Part shown: piece after piece, positions 42,601 through 53,353 of the stretch
Layout: each line of letters starts with the position of its first letter
Position numbering within the stretch: position 1 is the first letter of the stretch
Assembly (NCBI GenBank): GCA_009823505.1
Contig: VZQC01011941.1
Span: 1,171,560 to 1,235,559 of the forward strand
Reading direction: 5' to 3'
From: Rhizomys pruinosus
Taxonomy: Eukaryota > Chordata > Mammalia > Rodentia > Spalacidae
DNA length: 64,000 bases
Translations under genes and position numbers: made by a program
Notes under the pieces: model-generated
What the model saw: the letters and a program-made list of their open reading frames with translations, nothing else
Databases searched by the model: none
Told to the model about the DNA's origin: nothing

Positions 42601-43152
42601 TCTGTGTTGGTCAGCACTCTGTTGCTATGACAAAATACCCAGGGCAAATAGCTTAAAAGACAAAATGGGCTGAGGACCGGGCTCAGTTATTAAAGTGCTT
42701 GCCACCACACAAGCATGAGGACCTGAGTTCAGATCCCCAACACCCATGTAAAAGATGGGCATGGCAACCTCTTGTCTGTATCCTCATACACACACGCACA
42801 CACATAACTAAGTAAATAATAAATAAATAATATGTAAATTAAGTTAAAAGAAGATTTATTTTAGCTCTTCATTCCAGAGGTCTCAGTCCACACTTACTAG
42901 TCCTGCAGCAGCACAGCACATGGTGGGGAGGGCTGGCTTCACCACGTGTGTGGAGTAACCCACTTCATGGGAAGTGAAAGAGAAAGAGAGCAAAAGGCTG
43001 GGGTCCCAGTACCCTCTGCAAGGGCACACTCCCCAAGAGCCTGACTTCCTGTCACTAGTCCCTGAAGGTTCTCTATCTTTTTATGGGCTACAGGTTAGCA
43101 GCCAAGCCTCTAACACACGGCCTGAGGAGACATTTCAGATCCAAACCGTATT
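42601..43152. mobile_element. Rodent URR1/RCHARR1-like repeat split by an ID/B4
   Basis: GGTCAGCACTCTGTTGCTAT, GACAAAATACCCAGGGC before the insertion and GAAGATTTATTTTAGCTCTT, GCACACTCCCCAAGAGCCTG, ACTTCCTGTCACTAG, GAGACATTTCAGATCCAAAC after it match the same rodent repeat plan as at 27.4 kb. Confidence 0.65.
42661..42843 (+). repeat. ID/B4-type SINE nested in the DNA repeat
   Basis: GGGCTGAGGACCGGGCTCAG, GCTTGCCACCACACAAGCAT and GACCTGAGTTCAGATCCCCA give the ID-like head, followed by GATGGGCATGGCAACC and an A/T-rich (AAATA)n tail. TTAAAAGA at 42653-42660 and 42844-42851 is a possible 8-bp target-site duplication. Confidence 0.8.
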
Positions 43153-43549
43153 CTTTCCCAGAAACCAAATAAAAACCACAAAAAAAGGTTTTCTTTGGAC
43201 AGCTCAGGGTGGGTCCTAGTTCAAGATGCCCACTTCATCTGCATAACTTTTCTCACTCCTTTTGCCATGGACCAAATCACCCCCTCTGCTCCCCTGACAG
43301 AGTTGATAACTTCATGTGTGGTCTGGGAAGTGTTCTCTTCTTTGGCTCTATGCTCTGGGCACTGAAATCAGATACTGGTTCTCAAGCATTTTGGGGTTCC
43401 CAGCCTCTGACATGCAGTGGGTTCTCTGTCTCTAATACACAGTGAGTTCCCTGGCACTTAGTTCTTAGTTCCTGGCACATAGTAGGCTCTTCACTGAAAG
43501 CCACTCTGCTCCCTTTGTTTTCAATAAATCATTTTGCCACACTGAGATG
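43153..43549. other. Unique sequence
   Basis: A phrase GTTCCTGGCACATAGTAGGC (near 43470) resembles the sense MIR/L2 3' end. Nothing else. Confidence 0.4.
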
Positions 43550-44450
43550 ATAAATAAAGGATACATTGACCATCATGCAAATGAAAACCTTCTGCTTTTC
43601 AAAAGGCGCTGTTGACAGGATGAAAACACAGGCCACAATAGGCAAGAAAAGAAAGAGCTCTATCCAAATATTTAAGGAACTTTCAGAAAAATCAATCTTA
43701 AGGGAACAGTGCTATAAAAAAGTAAGGCGAAGATTTGAATAGAAGCTTTACAAAAGATGGTAAAACTACATGAAAAGATGCTGTTCCGCATTAGTAATTA
43801 GGAAAATGCAAATTAGAAGTGCAATAGCATTGTCAGAGCAGGTAAGACTTGAAAACTGTTAGAAGGGTGGGAAGGAATCAAAACTCTCTTGCATAGCTGC
43901 TGGATATGTGAAATGGCCCAGCTACCTTGGTAAAGTTTCTTAAGAAGTTAACTATATACGTACTGTGCAACTAAGCCTTTAAATGCTCCTTATTTACCCA
44001 GGAGAAAAAGAAAACATGGATCTATAAAACCTGAAAATGAATGTTCACAGCAGCTTTGCTTATTATAGGCCCAAACAGGAAACAGCTCAATTCTTTATAA
44101 GTGAGAACAGATTAACTGTGGTATATCCCTACAGTGGAATACCACTCAGGCACAAAAAGGGACAAGCAAGTGATATAGACTGCAACATGGGTGAATCTTC
44201 AAATAATAATGAAAATTACCAGACCAAAAACATGCACCATCAGTGATTCCTTTCCATAGTCACAGAAAGCACACTAGTGATTGGGGCTGATGCTGGAGGC
44301 TGCAGAGGAGCACAGAGAGGACTAGGAATGGGAGAGGGAGGAGCTGGAGGCAAGCGTGTTCATGCCCATGGTGTCCGGATGCATGCGTTAAATGGTATCA
44401 AGGGATGTGGTTTACTGTATGGCAGCTTGCTTCCGTAATGCTGTTAAATA
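43550..44450 (+). mobile_element. Old LINE-1 (L1M-type) 3' region
   Basis: Words such as AGGAAAATGCAAATTAGAAG, CTCTTGCATAGCTGCTGG, AATGTTCACAGCAGCTTTGC, AACTGTGGTATATCCCTACA and GTGGAATACCACTCAGGCAC follow the ORF2 C-terminal and 3' region of old mammalian L1. It is heavily decayed, with no open frame beyond about 70 codons. No target-site duplication recognised. Confidence 0.75.
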
Positions 44451-44635
44451 GATAAAGAACTAGACAGGAAAGTCAAGCAGTAAGTGCTTTCGTCAAGTCT
44501 CTCAGTTCCCTTGCTTTTTGCCCAGAAAATAAGAAACTACTCATCTACCAGAGTCTAGGGGCAGACTTGGCCCTTTCGTGACACTGGATGAAGAGCTCTT
44601 GACTTTGCTGTTAGACATGTCGTCTGTGTTGGGCT
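44451..44635. other. Unique sequence
   Basis: Nothing recognised. Confidence 0.4.
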
Positions 44636-44735
44636 GGGGGTATTAATATGTGCTAATAGCTCAGTGGTATAGTATGTGCTTAGTCTGCCAGAGGCCTTGG
44701 GTTCTATCCTCAGCACATACAGGTACACACATGTG
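44636..44735 (+). repeat. ID SINE
   Basis: GCTAATAGCTCAGTGGTATA, GTATGTGCTTAGTCTGCCAG, AGGCCTTGGGTTCTATCCTC and AGCACATAC correspond to the BC1/ID head (tagctcagtggtagagcgcttgcctagc ... ggccctgggttc). Confidence 0.8.
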
Positions 44736-44817
44736 CACATGCATACACGTATACACACAAACACATGCATGCAAACACACAGTCATATACAAACACACAC
44801 ATGCACCCACACACACC
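44736..44817. repeat. Degenerate (CA)n tract
   Basis: CA/TA words trailing the ID element. Confidence 0.85.
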
Positions 44818-45748
44818 TTGGAGAGATATAATACAACAGATGTTTTTCTCATGTGTTCAATCTCTTTGCTTTTAGCCACAGTCAGGAAGAGGAACTAGGG
44901 AGGCCCCCATCCACAGCTCATTATGGAAGAACAGTCTTGAACTGCGCACACTGATGAAAGCAAGGGGAGCTTGCTCTACGATGTGTTGGGCAGTCTGGGT
45001 GCCTGGATGCAGCACATGTTGGTGAACCACAGTGCTGGCCCAGAGTGGGGTGTGGCTTAAGGTTCAGGTATCCCCCCAAATCCCCATACAACATGCCACC
45101 ATGGAAGCATGCAGAAAAGGGGGAGAAGGCCCGTGAAGCCAGGAGCTCCTGCTCCCTAAAGTATTGGTGGTGAGTGTCTGGGTGAGACAGGCCAACCAGG
45201 GGCAGGTTCACTATGGCAGAAGAGAGAACCCACAGCAATGAACGGTGTGGTGGTGGGTGGTAATAAGAAACATGGGGTGGCTGGGAAGGGAATGTGTACA
45301 GATGAAGGAGGGCTTCCCAGACCCCTGGTCGAGAGCAGTCCTTCAGCTGGTACATAGATGGAGCCCTACTCATGCAGCCACACTGCCAGTGTCTCTCACG
45401 CCTGTGTGGAGCATTTGACTCTTCAGGGCCTTGCACTGACAGCACACTGAGGAGACAGATGGAAACCTATGTGACAAGGAAGTGTTTGCAGAGGGTCTAA
45501 ACTGTAGTCCACAGCCTGGGGTCTTTTGTCCCAGCCAGCCTCTGGAAAAATCTCTTCAAGGGATTCCATGAAAGCTGTTCCCACCCCAGGTCAGCTTGTT
45601 TTGTGAATCTGAACTTGGCTCAGCTTGTAAATTTGAACAAGTCAAAGTAGTAACTGCAGAGACTCCAGTTCCTTGGAAATCAGTGGAGACGATGGGAGGA
45701 TGATGAGGAGCCAAGACCAGTTTCAGGACACTTTACAAAGCACCCAGT
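44818..45748. other. Unique sequence, no gene recognised
   Basis: A 174-codon minus-strand frame (44921-45445) has no recognised domain or signal, with overlapping frames elsewhere. Not supported as a gene. Confidence 0.4.
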
Positions 45749-45950
45749 GGGGCCTGGAGAGATGGCTCAGCAGGCAGAGCACTGGCTGCTCTTCCAGAGG
45801 ATCTGGGTTCAGTTCCCAGCACCTACATGGTTGTTAACAACTGTCTGTAACTCCACTTCCAGGAAATTTGACGCCCTCTTCTGGCTCCAATGGGCATTGC
45901 ACACACAGGTGCACTTACATGCAGGCAAACTTCTCATACACATTAGATAA
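45749..45950 (+). repeat. B2 SINE
   Basis: GGGGCCTGGAGAGATGGCTC head with AGGCAGAGCACTGGCTGCTC, then the body (GACGCCCTCTTCTGGCTCCA) and CTCATACACATTAGATAAAA tail. It abuts the L1 piece. Confidence 0.93.
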
Positions 45951-45954
45951 AAAA

Positions 45955-46846
45955 GATGGAGTAAAGAGCTGAACAGAGACTTCACAAGGGAGGAAATAAA
46001 GATGGTTGAGAAACACCTTAAAAAGTGTTCAACATCACTAATAATTAAGGAAATGCAAATTAAAACCACTTTAAGATATCATCTCACTCTGCTAAGACTG
46101 GCTAGAATAAAGAAAACAAATGCTAACCAAATACTAGAGAGGCTGTGACGGAAGGGGAACACTCATTCACTGGCGGTGGGAATGTAAACTCATACAACCA
46201 CTATGGAAAGCAGTGTGGAGAACCCTTAAAAGACTCAATATGAGTCTACCACCTGATCTAGCCATACCACTCCTGGGTATATACCCACAAGACTCATCCT
46301 ACCACAGAGATACATGCACAGCTATGTTTATTGCAGCTCTCTTCACAATAGTGAAGAGCTGGAACCAACCCAAGTGCCCCTCAACAGACAAGTGGGTAAA
46401 AAAAATGTGGCATATCTACACAATGGAATTCTATGCAGTGGTAAAGAAAGATGACATCATGAACTTTGTAGGTAAATGGATGGAACTTGAAGCCATTATG
46501 CTAAGTGAAGTAACACAGTCCCTCCCACAAAAACAAAAAAATGAATGGCATCCATCATTTGTGGATGCTAGCACCAAGTACCTAGTTGTAAGGCAAACTG
46601 AACAATGTTCATGTTATATTTCTTTTTATCTGAAAGCAACTGCATGCTTATAATGTGAATCCCTTAATGGGCTTTAGAATTAACCTACCACTTATTTTCA
46701 GACATTGTAATTTTGGTATATGGGTGGAGGGTATGTATGCATATTTTAAGTAATATAAAGTTAAAAGGGAAAAATATGAATCCCGAAATATGATTTGGAA
46801 ATAACATACAGTTTATTTTCAGAGAACATAATGATAGTATAGGTGT

Positions 46847-46880
<34 letters not shown>

Positions 46881-47170
46881 TATGTTGAAGCAATACAAAT
46901 TGGAGGGAACAGCAACAACAAAAGAAGTGGGACAAAGAATGGACTGAAATAGTAAAGTTCTCCCCAAAACAATAATCCTCTGGTTTGAAAAACTTTAAGA
47001 AGTTTCAGGAAAAGATACAAGTCATATATGGCAGAATGCATGAATTCAGGTCGTGGGGGACATGGAAAGGGAAATGAGTCGAAATTGGAATGATAAATGA
47101 TGTATGAAATACACAAAACATTAATAAAAATATTTTTTAAAATAAATAAATTTAAAATATTTTTTAAAAA
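45955..47170 (+). mobile_element. LINE-1 ORF2 C-terminus and 3' UTR, truncated and frame-broken
   Basis: From about 45965 the translation reads as the ORF2 C-terminal region: ELNRDFTREEIKMVEKHLKK, EMQIKTTLRYHL and GRLx-type text. A stop or shift occurs near 46140. A clean frame (46213-46653) then carries LPPDLAIPLLGIYPQDSSYH, NQPKCPSTDKWVKKMWHIYT and MEFYAVVKKDDIMNFVGKWM. An indel removes the usual stop. A 3' UTR follows, with a (TA)n at 46849-46878, CAACAACAAAAG and a terminal A-rich tail. It is related to, but older than, the 27.8-kb copy. No active protein is possible. Confidence 0.9.
46849..46878. repeat. (TA)n microsatellite in L1 3' UTR
   Basis: Fifteen or so TA units inside the L1 3' UTR. 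Confidence 0.95.
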
Positions 47171-47211
47171 GCAGCTGGTGGCAGTCCTGTCCTTCTGTCT
47201 CCTGCCTCTAT

Positions 47212-47700
47212 AGACAGGCAGAATACTACTGTGATGAATGCCCGACAAAAGCAACATAAGGAAGGAAGGGTTTTGGCTCATGGTGTGAGGGTGCAGTCCA
47301 TCACCACAGGGAAGGCACCATAGCAGGCGTCGGGAGCTGGAGGGAGCTGGTTACATTATTTCTGTGGTCAGGAGCCAGAGGGAGGTGAATGGATTTTTTT
47401 TTTTTTTGAGACAGGGTCTCCCCGGAGCTCCGGAGCTCATTATGTAGACGAGGCTGGCCTTGAACTCACAGAGCTCTGCCTGCCTCTGCCTCCTAAGTGC
47501 TGGGATTAAAGGCATATGCCACCACACCCGGTGTCTCAGTCAGAGATCTTAACCCATAGAATGACATTACCCACAGTTAGGGTAGACTCCATTAGACTAA
47601 TCTAGAAACTCCCTCATAGATATGCCCGAAGGTCTGTCTTCTAGGTGATGCTAGATTCTGTCAGGTTGACAGTAAATATTACTCATCACAGTTCACAGAG
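47212..47700. mobile_element. Rodent RCHARR1/URR1-like repeat split by B1
   Basis: CAAAAGCAACATAAGGAAGG and AAGGGTTTTGGCTCATGGTG before the B1. After it, AGAAACTCCCTCATAGATAT, GCCCGAAGGTCTGTCTTCTA, GTGATGCTAGATTCTGTCAG and GTTGACAGTAAATATTACTC, as in widespread mouse copies. Confidence 0.7.
47394..47531 (-). repeat. B1 SINE nested in the DNA repeat, antisense
   Basis: Poly(T), GAGACAGGGTCTCCCCGGAG, GACGAGGCTGGCCTTGAACT and CCACCACACCCGG. Contains a short local duplication (GAGCTCCGGAGCTC). Confidence 0.94.
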
Positions 47701-48099
47701 TGGGTCAGCGCTGCCTCCTGGGCAAGCTGAATGTCTACACATGCTCAGTAAGTGTCCCACAGGGGCTCTGCAGGATGGTCCTCACCTGTCTTCACACAGA
47801 AGTGAGGCAGATGGGGACCCTGTGGGGTTATGTTGCCGGCAGATGAGTGAGCACTGTGCAGGTCAAGGATGGCTTCCCAGAGGAGGTGGGTATTGCCTGG
47901 AGCTCCGAGCAGGACAACATGTATGGAAAGGAAGAAGGAAGAGGAGCCAGGGAAGGCAAGCAGGATGGTGGCCCGGATGGGGATAACCAAGCACACCTCA
48001 CTCAGTCCCTAACTCCTCAGTGAGCAGGAAGTGATAAGCAAGTGACAGAACCAGGAGGCTCAGCACTGGATGCCCGGAGAGCTACACTGAGTGCGACTA
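47701..48099. other. Unique sequence
   Basis: No family or exon recognised. Confidence 0.4.
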
Positions 48100-48530
48100 A
48101 TTGTAACCCGTGCCACTTGGTATTCATCTGTGACTTTGACCTTCTTTGAAGGAAGGGTCTTTGCAGATGTAATTGACTGTAACTGATTAAGGTATGGCTC
48201 TTCAAGTGAGGTTATCCTGGACTTTCCAGATGGGCTCTAAGTCCATTGACAAATATCCTTATAAGGAAAAAAGACAGGGGGAGATGCATGCTCCCAGAAG
48301 CAGGAAGCAGAGACCAGAATCAGAAGCCAGCAGAGGAGGACGCCAACGACTGCCAGTCAAAACCAGGAGAGGTCCTGGGCAGTGTCCCCTGGGAGCCTCG
48401 GGAAAAGCCAGTTGTGCTGGTACCTTGATGGCAAACTTGTGGGCCCAGAACTGTAGGAGAACACATTTCTATGACTTTAAGATACCAGATTCCTGCTAAC
48501 TTGTCCCAGCAGTCCCTAGAAATGAATACA
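48100..48530 (+). mobile_element. Old mammalian interspersed repeat (family not assigned)
   Basis: GGGTCTTTGCAGATGTAATT, GACAAATATCCTTATAAGGA, CGCCAACGACTGCCAGTCAA, GGTACCTTGATGGCAAACTT and AGAACTGTAGGAGAACACAT follow a common old repeat (gggtctttgcagatgtaattaag ... tgtccttataaga ... accttgatttcgg ... gaactgtgagaaaata). It looks like the reverse complement relative of the repeat at 37.85 kb. Confidence 0.6.
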
Positions 48531-49699
48531 CATCCCATGTGCAGCTGCAGGGAGCCATGGAAGGTGCTTGAGCGCTAGGCTGATAGGCCACACTCCATGA
48601 GTAGGTGAAGGACAGAAAGCGCTCAAGGTCTGAAAGAATTGGAGACAACCTTCAGAGCTAGGAAGCCTGGCGATATAGGAAGCACGATCCTGTCATCTAT
48701 CCAGGCCAAGATCTGGGAGTTTTGTGCCAAGACTAGAAAAAAAAATAACACAAACTTTGCAGAGCAGATGTAAAGGCAAGCCGGAAGCCAGACATCTTCC
48801 TTCCCCTTTCCCTCAGTCACTGGGTTACTGAAACCGCATCCCTTGCAGCATGCCTGGCTCTCAGGAAGGGGTAAGGGAGACCCCGGGGCAGGGGCCTACC
48901 TGAGGGGACCTCAGTGCTGGCTGAGGGGACCAGCAGGAGATGCGCCAGGCCTGGCCTTCCCGCTCCTTGCACTTTCCTGCTTGTGAATGGCAGGTAGGCT
49001 GGGCCGCACTCCACGCTCCCAGTTTCCCCATAGGTTCTTCCAGCAACTTCTTTGCCCTGGTTCCTTGTTGATGCTGTCAGTCTCAGGACCATGTCCTACA
49101 AGCCTGTAGCCCTGGCGACACAAGTGACAACCTGTGTAAGAGAGAACATGGCACCAGATTGCACAGAGTGAGGCTGAAAGTCCAGTCAGACCCCATCAGA
49201 CCCACACAGAGAGCAGCGGGGGCGGGGGAGGGAGGCCCCCAAGGGAAGGGCCTTTCTGTTCCTTAAAGGCTTATCTGACCACCCTTTCCTGCCTGTTGTT
49301 TTACAGTTGATAGAGCCTTGGTGATGTACAGCTGGAGGCCCTAGCCAAGGGTAGTTTCATTCCCTAACATGTTAGTTGTTTGGTACTGAAATCCAGTGGG
49401 TACAGACCAGGGATGATGCTAACCACCCCACAGTGCACAGTATGGCTGCCTCAGCCCCCACCAAGGAGTCACCAAGCTTAATGCCAATGACAAGGAAGCT
49501 AAGGAACCTAGAAACCCTGCAAGATCCCCGAGTCAGAGGCAAAGCCTGCAGTAAAGCCCCCACACATCTGCTCCAGACAGGAGACTAGAGATTTTCCCCT
49601 TTACACACAGGACTGCAGAGGGAAGGATAAAGTCGACTCCAAAGGTTCCTCAGAAGAAAAGACAACAGTTATTTGTAAACAAGACTGAGAAGGAATTAA
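48531..49699. other. Unique sequence, no gene recognised
   Basis: No repeat family or exon recognised. A minus-strand frame at 48817-49092 (91 codons) has no known motif. Confidence 0.4.
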
Positions 49700-50305
49700 T
49701 TATGGCAATTGCTGCAGTCTGTATATGTCTCCGAAACCCATGCTAGCAGTTAATTGTCAACGTAGTATTAGGGAGGAGGTCCTTCCAGGGCAGTGATTAT
49801 CTCAAAAATGGATTAATGGCTTTATAAAATAGGTCAAGGGCCTGGAGAGATGGCTCAGAAGTTAAAAGCATGGACTGCTCTTGTAGAGGACCCAGGCTCA
49901 GTTCCCAGCACCCACATGGCAGCTCACAACTACCTGTAACTCCAATTACAGGAGATCTGATGCCTCTTCTGGCCTCTGGGGGCACCTGTATGCATGCGGC
50001 GCACATGTATGCTGTTGGATGCACACACTTAAAACAAATTAGGTAAATCTTTAAAAGAGAAAGGTCAAGGGAACTGGACATCCTTTTTGTCCTTTCATTC
50101 TTTCCACTGAGTGAGAATACCACGTATGATCTCTTGGGAAGACACAGCAGCAAGCCACCATTTTGAAACCGGAAGAGCCAGACACCGAGTGTGCTGGAAT
50201 GTTGAACATGGCCTTTTGCCTTTAAACTTGTGAGCAATACATTTCTGTTCTTTGTAAGTTACCCCATCTCTGATATTTTGTTACAGTAGCAGGCAAGTAT
50301 CAAGC
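49700..50305 (+). mobile_element. MaLR (MLT1-type) LTR, split by a B2
   Basis: GCAGTCTGTATATGTCTCCG, GTTAATTGTCAACG, AATGGATTAATGGCTTTATA before the B2. After it, GAAGACACAGCAGCAAGCCA, CAATACATTTCTGTTCTTTG, TAAGTTACCCCATCTCTGAT and ATTTTGTTACAGTAGCAGGC, the usual order of an ERVL-MaLR LTR up to the R-U5 end. Solitary, non-coding. Confidence 0.75.
49841..50061 (+). repeat. B2 SINE nested in the LTR, perfect TSD
   Basis: CCTGGAGAGATGGCTCAGAA head, GCCTCTTCTGGCCTCTGGGG body, AAACAAATTAGG tail. AGGTCAAGGG at 49831-49840 and 50062-50071 is a perfect 10-bp target-site duplication. Confidence 0.95.
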
Positions 50306-50344
50306 CTCTATGGATGAAATATCATCTAAAAATAAGTGCTATAT

Positions 50345-51029
50345 CCCAAATCTAACTGGCTAGTAGCTCTCTCCTTGGAGGAATAATTCATGGCTGATGC
50401 CACAAGCTTACATCCTCTAGTGGTTAGGAGATGTTATAAGCCACGGTAAGACCTTGTCATCTTTTACAGAAAATCTATAGTTCGTGGATTAGCATACCAT
50501 CCAAATATCTGTGTCTATACCAACATAACCTACCATAATAATTAGTACTGTTTAAATGCATGTATATCTAATTGCTTGTGCTTCATTAGTGGGATTGAAA
50601 TGTTATTCCTGGATAAACTGTCAACCCATGAAAGGAAACGGCCTGAACTGATCAGAGTCCAAAAACGACATCTCCAAAGAAAGTAGACTGTTTTGCTTCT
50701 CGCCCACTCGTGCCCCTTTTCTAAGCATAGGGAACAATCTGCGGAAGAGGGGGCATGGTAGAATGTAAGGGCTGCGATTGGGATGAATGGTGAAACTGCA
50801 GCAATATAGACTGGACACTTATTTGATCAACTTGATTGTACATACAAGCCCCCCCCCCCCCGAGCTGGATGGTGGGAGCCTTGGGCTATGTGGGTTTGGG
50901 CATAGCTGTTTGCAAATTGGTTTTACATGAAGGATGCTTGTATTCACTACTTATTACTTATTGTTAAAAAATCAAATCAAATAAAAAATATTGAGATAAA
51001 AATAAACCATTTTAAATAACACAAAAAAT
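50345..51029 (+). mobile_element. Unidentified 685-bp retroposed segment, perfect 17-bp TSD
   Basis: The segment is bounded by AAAAATAAGTGCTATAT at 50328-50344 and 51030-51046. The nick implied on the opposite strand is TTTTT/AGA, the L1 endonuclease type. The right end is A-rich (AAATCAAATCAAATAAAAAA ... TTTAAATAACACAAAAAAT), so it is oriented plus. The interior has no frame over about 65 codons, a 14-C run at 50851-50864, and blocks AGAAAGTAGACTGTTTTGCT and GGGGCATGGTAGAATGTAAG. I do not recognise it as B1, B2, B4, MaLR or either L1 3' UTR type seen here. It may be another L1 3' UTR lineage, a transcript copy, or a non-autonomous retroelement. Confidence 0.8.
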
Positions 51030-51046
51030 AAAAATAAGTGCTATAT

Positions 51047-51709
51047 GCATGGCACTTAATAGTATTTGTAATGTGCTTTATTTAGTCAATCAGAAGCCTT
51101 GAAAACATACTTTTTAACTGAATAGTAACATCAACAGCAAAACCCTCAGGCTAGGGGATGTACATTTACTTAGATTTAGTTGAAACATAATTCAGAGAGA
51201 TGACATATCTATTTTAGAGTTTTATGTATTTTGAGTGACAGAAATGAGTTTCGAAAATCACTTTGTCTACTTGAAAAACTTTTCTTTATTTATTGCGTTC
51301 TTTAGCAATTAGCAGAGGATCTTAATGGAGATGTTACCTAATGCTTGCAACAGAAACAAAGGAAAATCCCCCTAAGTCTCAATAGCTAGAGGTAAATGTT
51401 ATCCACAGCTTGATGGATATACTTCTTCTTTATTATGTTCATCATACCATATTGTGACATATTTATTTAATAACATATTACCTCCCAACTAAGGATTCCC
51501 AAACACTAGGTCAGTTCTGGTGGCCAGGTGACAGAATGGCTGAGCTGTTTTGCTGTCTCCCATATTGTAGTCAGTGGTATGAGGGAAACAGTCATTGTCC
51601 TAGATAATAAGAATGTGAGAACATTTGTGACATTCCAGAAAGATTTTTTGATGGTATCATTTTGTCCTTTGGAAGACATCCCAAGTTTAAGCACATCCCA
51701 ACTTTCTGG
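51047..51709. other. Unique AT-rich sequence
   Basis: No family or exon recognised. Confidence 0.4.
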
Positions 51710-51975
51710 CAGTAATGGTTAATCTCATGTGTTAACCTGCCCTGACCTCAATATGTGGTCACACAGTATTCTGGATGTTTCTGGGAGGGTATTTTCCGCA
51801 TTTACATTCAAACTGGTGAACTTGAAGCAGACAGTCCTTTATAATGTGAATGATCCTCCTTGAATCCATTGAAGGCTTAGACCAAACAAAAGCTGACCTC
51901 CCCTAGCAAAAGGGCACTTACCAGCAGGCTGCCTTGGACTCCATTTGCAACCCTGAGTCTCTAGCCTGCCAGCCT
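51710..51975 (+). mobile_element. Old mammalian interspersed repeat (family not assigned)
   Basis: GGATGTTTCTGGGAGGGTAT, TTTCCGCATTTACATTCAAA, CCTTGAATCCATTGAAGGCT and ACAAAAGCTGACCTCCCC match a common mammalian repeat (tgtttctgggagtgtttcca ... catccaatccattgaaggcctgaatagaacaaaaaggc). A similar repeat lies at 62.65 kb. Confidence 0.55.
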
Positions 51976-51982
51976 CCATCAG

Positions 51983-51983
<1 letters not shown>

Positions 51984-52021
<38 letters not shown>
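51984..52021. repeat. (TG)n microsatellite
   Basis: Nineteen TG units, the simple tail of the antisense B4. Confidence 0.97.
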
Positions 52022-52023
<2 letters not shown>

Positions 52024-52116
52024 CCAGGTATGCACACACATGCAGAGACCAGGGGTGACACTGGATGTCTCACTTGATCACTCTCGACCTAATTAATTAA
52101 TTAATTAATTAATTAA

Positions 52117-52262
52117 TTTTTGGTGTTTGAGATGGGGGTCTCCCTGTAGCCCCACCTGGTTTAGAGCTTGCTGTGTAAACAGGCTGGCCTTGACCACACA
52201 AAGATTCACCTGCCTCTGCCTCTCTAGCACTGGGATTAAAGGCTTGTATCACCACACCCAAC
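52117..52262 (-). repeat. B1 SINE nested in B4, antisense
   Basis: TTTTTGGTGTTTGAGATGGG, ACAGGCTGGCCTTGACCACA and TCACCACACCCAAC. It is preceded by (AATT)n (52090-52116), probably its altered tail. Confidence 0.92.
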
Positions 52263-52490
52263 TTCCAACTTATTTTGAGACAAGGCCTCTCCCTGAACCT
52301 GAAACTCACTGATTCAGCTAGCCTGGCTAGCCAATAAGCCCCTGGGATCCCCCGTCTCTACCTCCCGATGCTTGGATTAGAGGTTTGTTTGTTTTTTGTT
52401 TTTCGTTTTTAATGTGTGTGCCAGGGATCCAACTCAGTTCTTCACATTTGTGCAGCAGGCTCTTAACTGACTGAGCCATCTTGGAGCCCT

Positions 52491-53261
52491 CCTTCAGGTT
52501 TCGAAATCACATTAGCTGATTCCTTAAAGTAAATCCCTACACACATGCACTCTGTTTCTCTGGAGAAGCTAAGGTGCTGAGGTCCTTAGCCTGGGAAAAT
52601 GGAAGGTTTCCCGTCTGGCTGTGCTTTCCCACCTGCCCAAAGACTGCTGGTCTCTGGACAGGAATTTCAGGCTGATGGCTGATGGCCTGTCTTCAGCCTA
52701 CACTAAGGCACTGGTTGAGGGCCCCTCTACTGTGCCTGTCGAATTCGTCTCTGAGGATGTCAACTGCAGCAGTGGAGAGCTGGTGTCAGCCGCAGGCATT
52801 GTTGGATTGCATGGCACCTGGTGCTCTGGTCTCATTGAATGACATATTTCCTCAGTGGATGAACAAGCTGCAGAGTAGAATGATGCAAGCAAAGATGGCT
52901 TGGGTGTTGGTGCCAACCTGTCTGAACCTTGCTCAGGAGTCTGCCTACCACGCATCAAGCTTTGTGGGGCCTCTAAGAGGAATCTCCTCTTCCAAGACAG
53001 ACACAGAAGGAAGTACAGGATGTGGCAGGCCAGAAATTGGGCACATGAGGAGAATTCGAAGATAAGGCTGTTTGTCTTGAAAAGAAATGGAGGATGATGT
53101 TCTTTCTCACAAACTCTTTATGGAAGAGACTTTTTTTTTTTTTTTAATATCTGGAACAGAGCTGGGAACAGAGAATGAAAGAACAGAATGAGACAGATTT
53201 CAACTCACTGCCAGCTGTTTGGAACAGGTAATGACCTTCCTGTGACAGGAGAGGTAGATGT
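52491..53261. other. Unique sequence, no gene recognised
   Basis: A 127-codon plus-strand frame (52682-53065) has no recognised motif. Contains a poly(T) at 53131-53145. Confidence 0.4.
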
Positions 53262-53353
53262 AAGAGAGAGAGCTGGGGGGGGGGAGCAGGGAGAGCTGGG
53301 AGGGGGAGAGAGCGGGGGAGAGCAGGGAGAGCTGGGGGGGGGAGCGGGCAGAG
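53262..53353. repeat. G-rich purine tract with an internal ~58-bp repeat
   Basis: Runs of 3-10 G separated by AGA/GC. The block GAGAGCTGGGGGGGG followed by GAGC recurs about 58 bases apart (near 53269 and 53327). Enough G runs for several G-quadruplexes on the plus strand. Confidence 0.88.

Larger units (their letters stand above)
51984..52490 (-). repeat. B4 SINE, antisense, split by a B1
   Basis: Starts with (TG)n (51984-52021), then ACACATGCAGAGACCAGGGG, CACTTGATCACTCTCGACC. It resumes after the B1 with CAACTTATTTTGAGACAAGG, GCTAGCCTGGCTAGCCAATA, and the antisense ID head CAGTTCTTCACATTTGTGCA, TCTTAACTGACTGAGCCATC. Confidence 0.88.
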
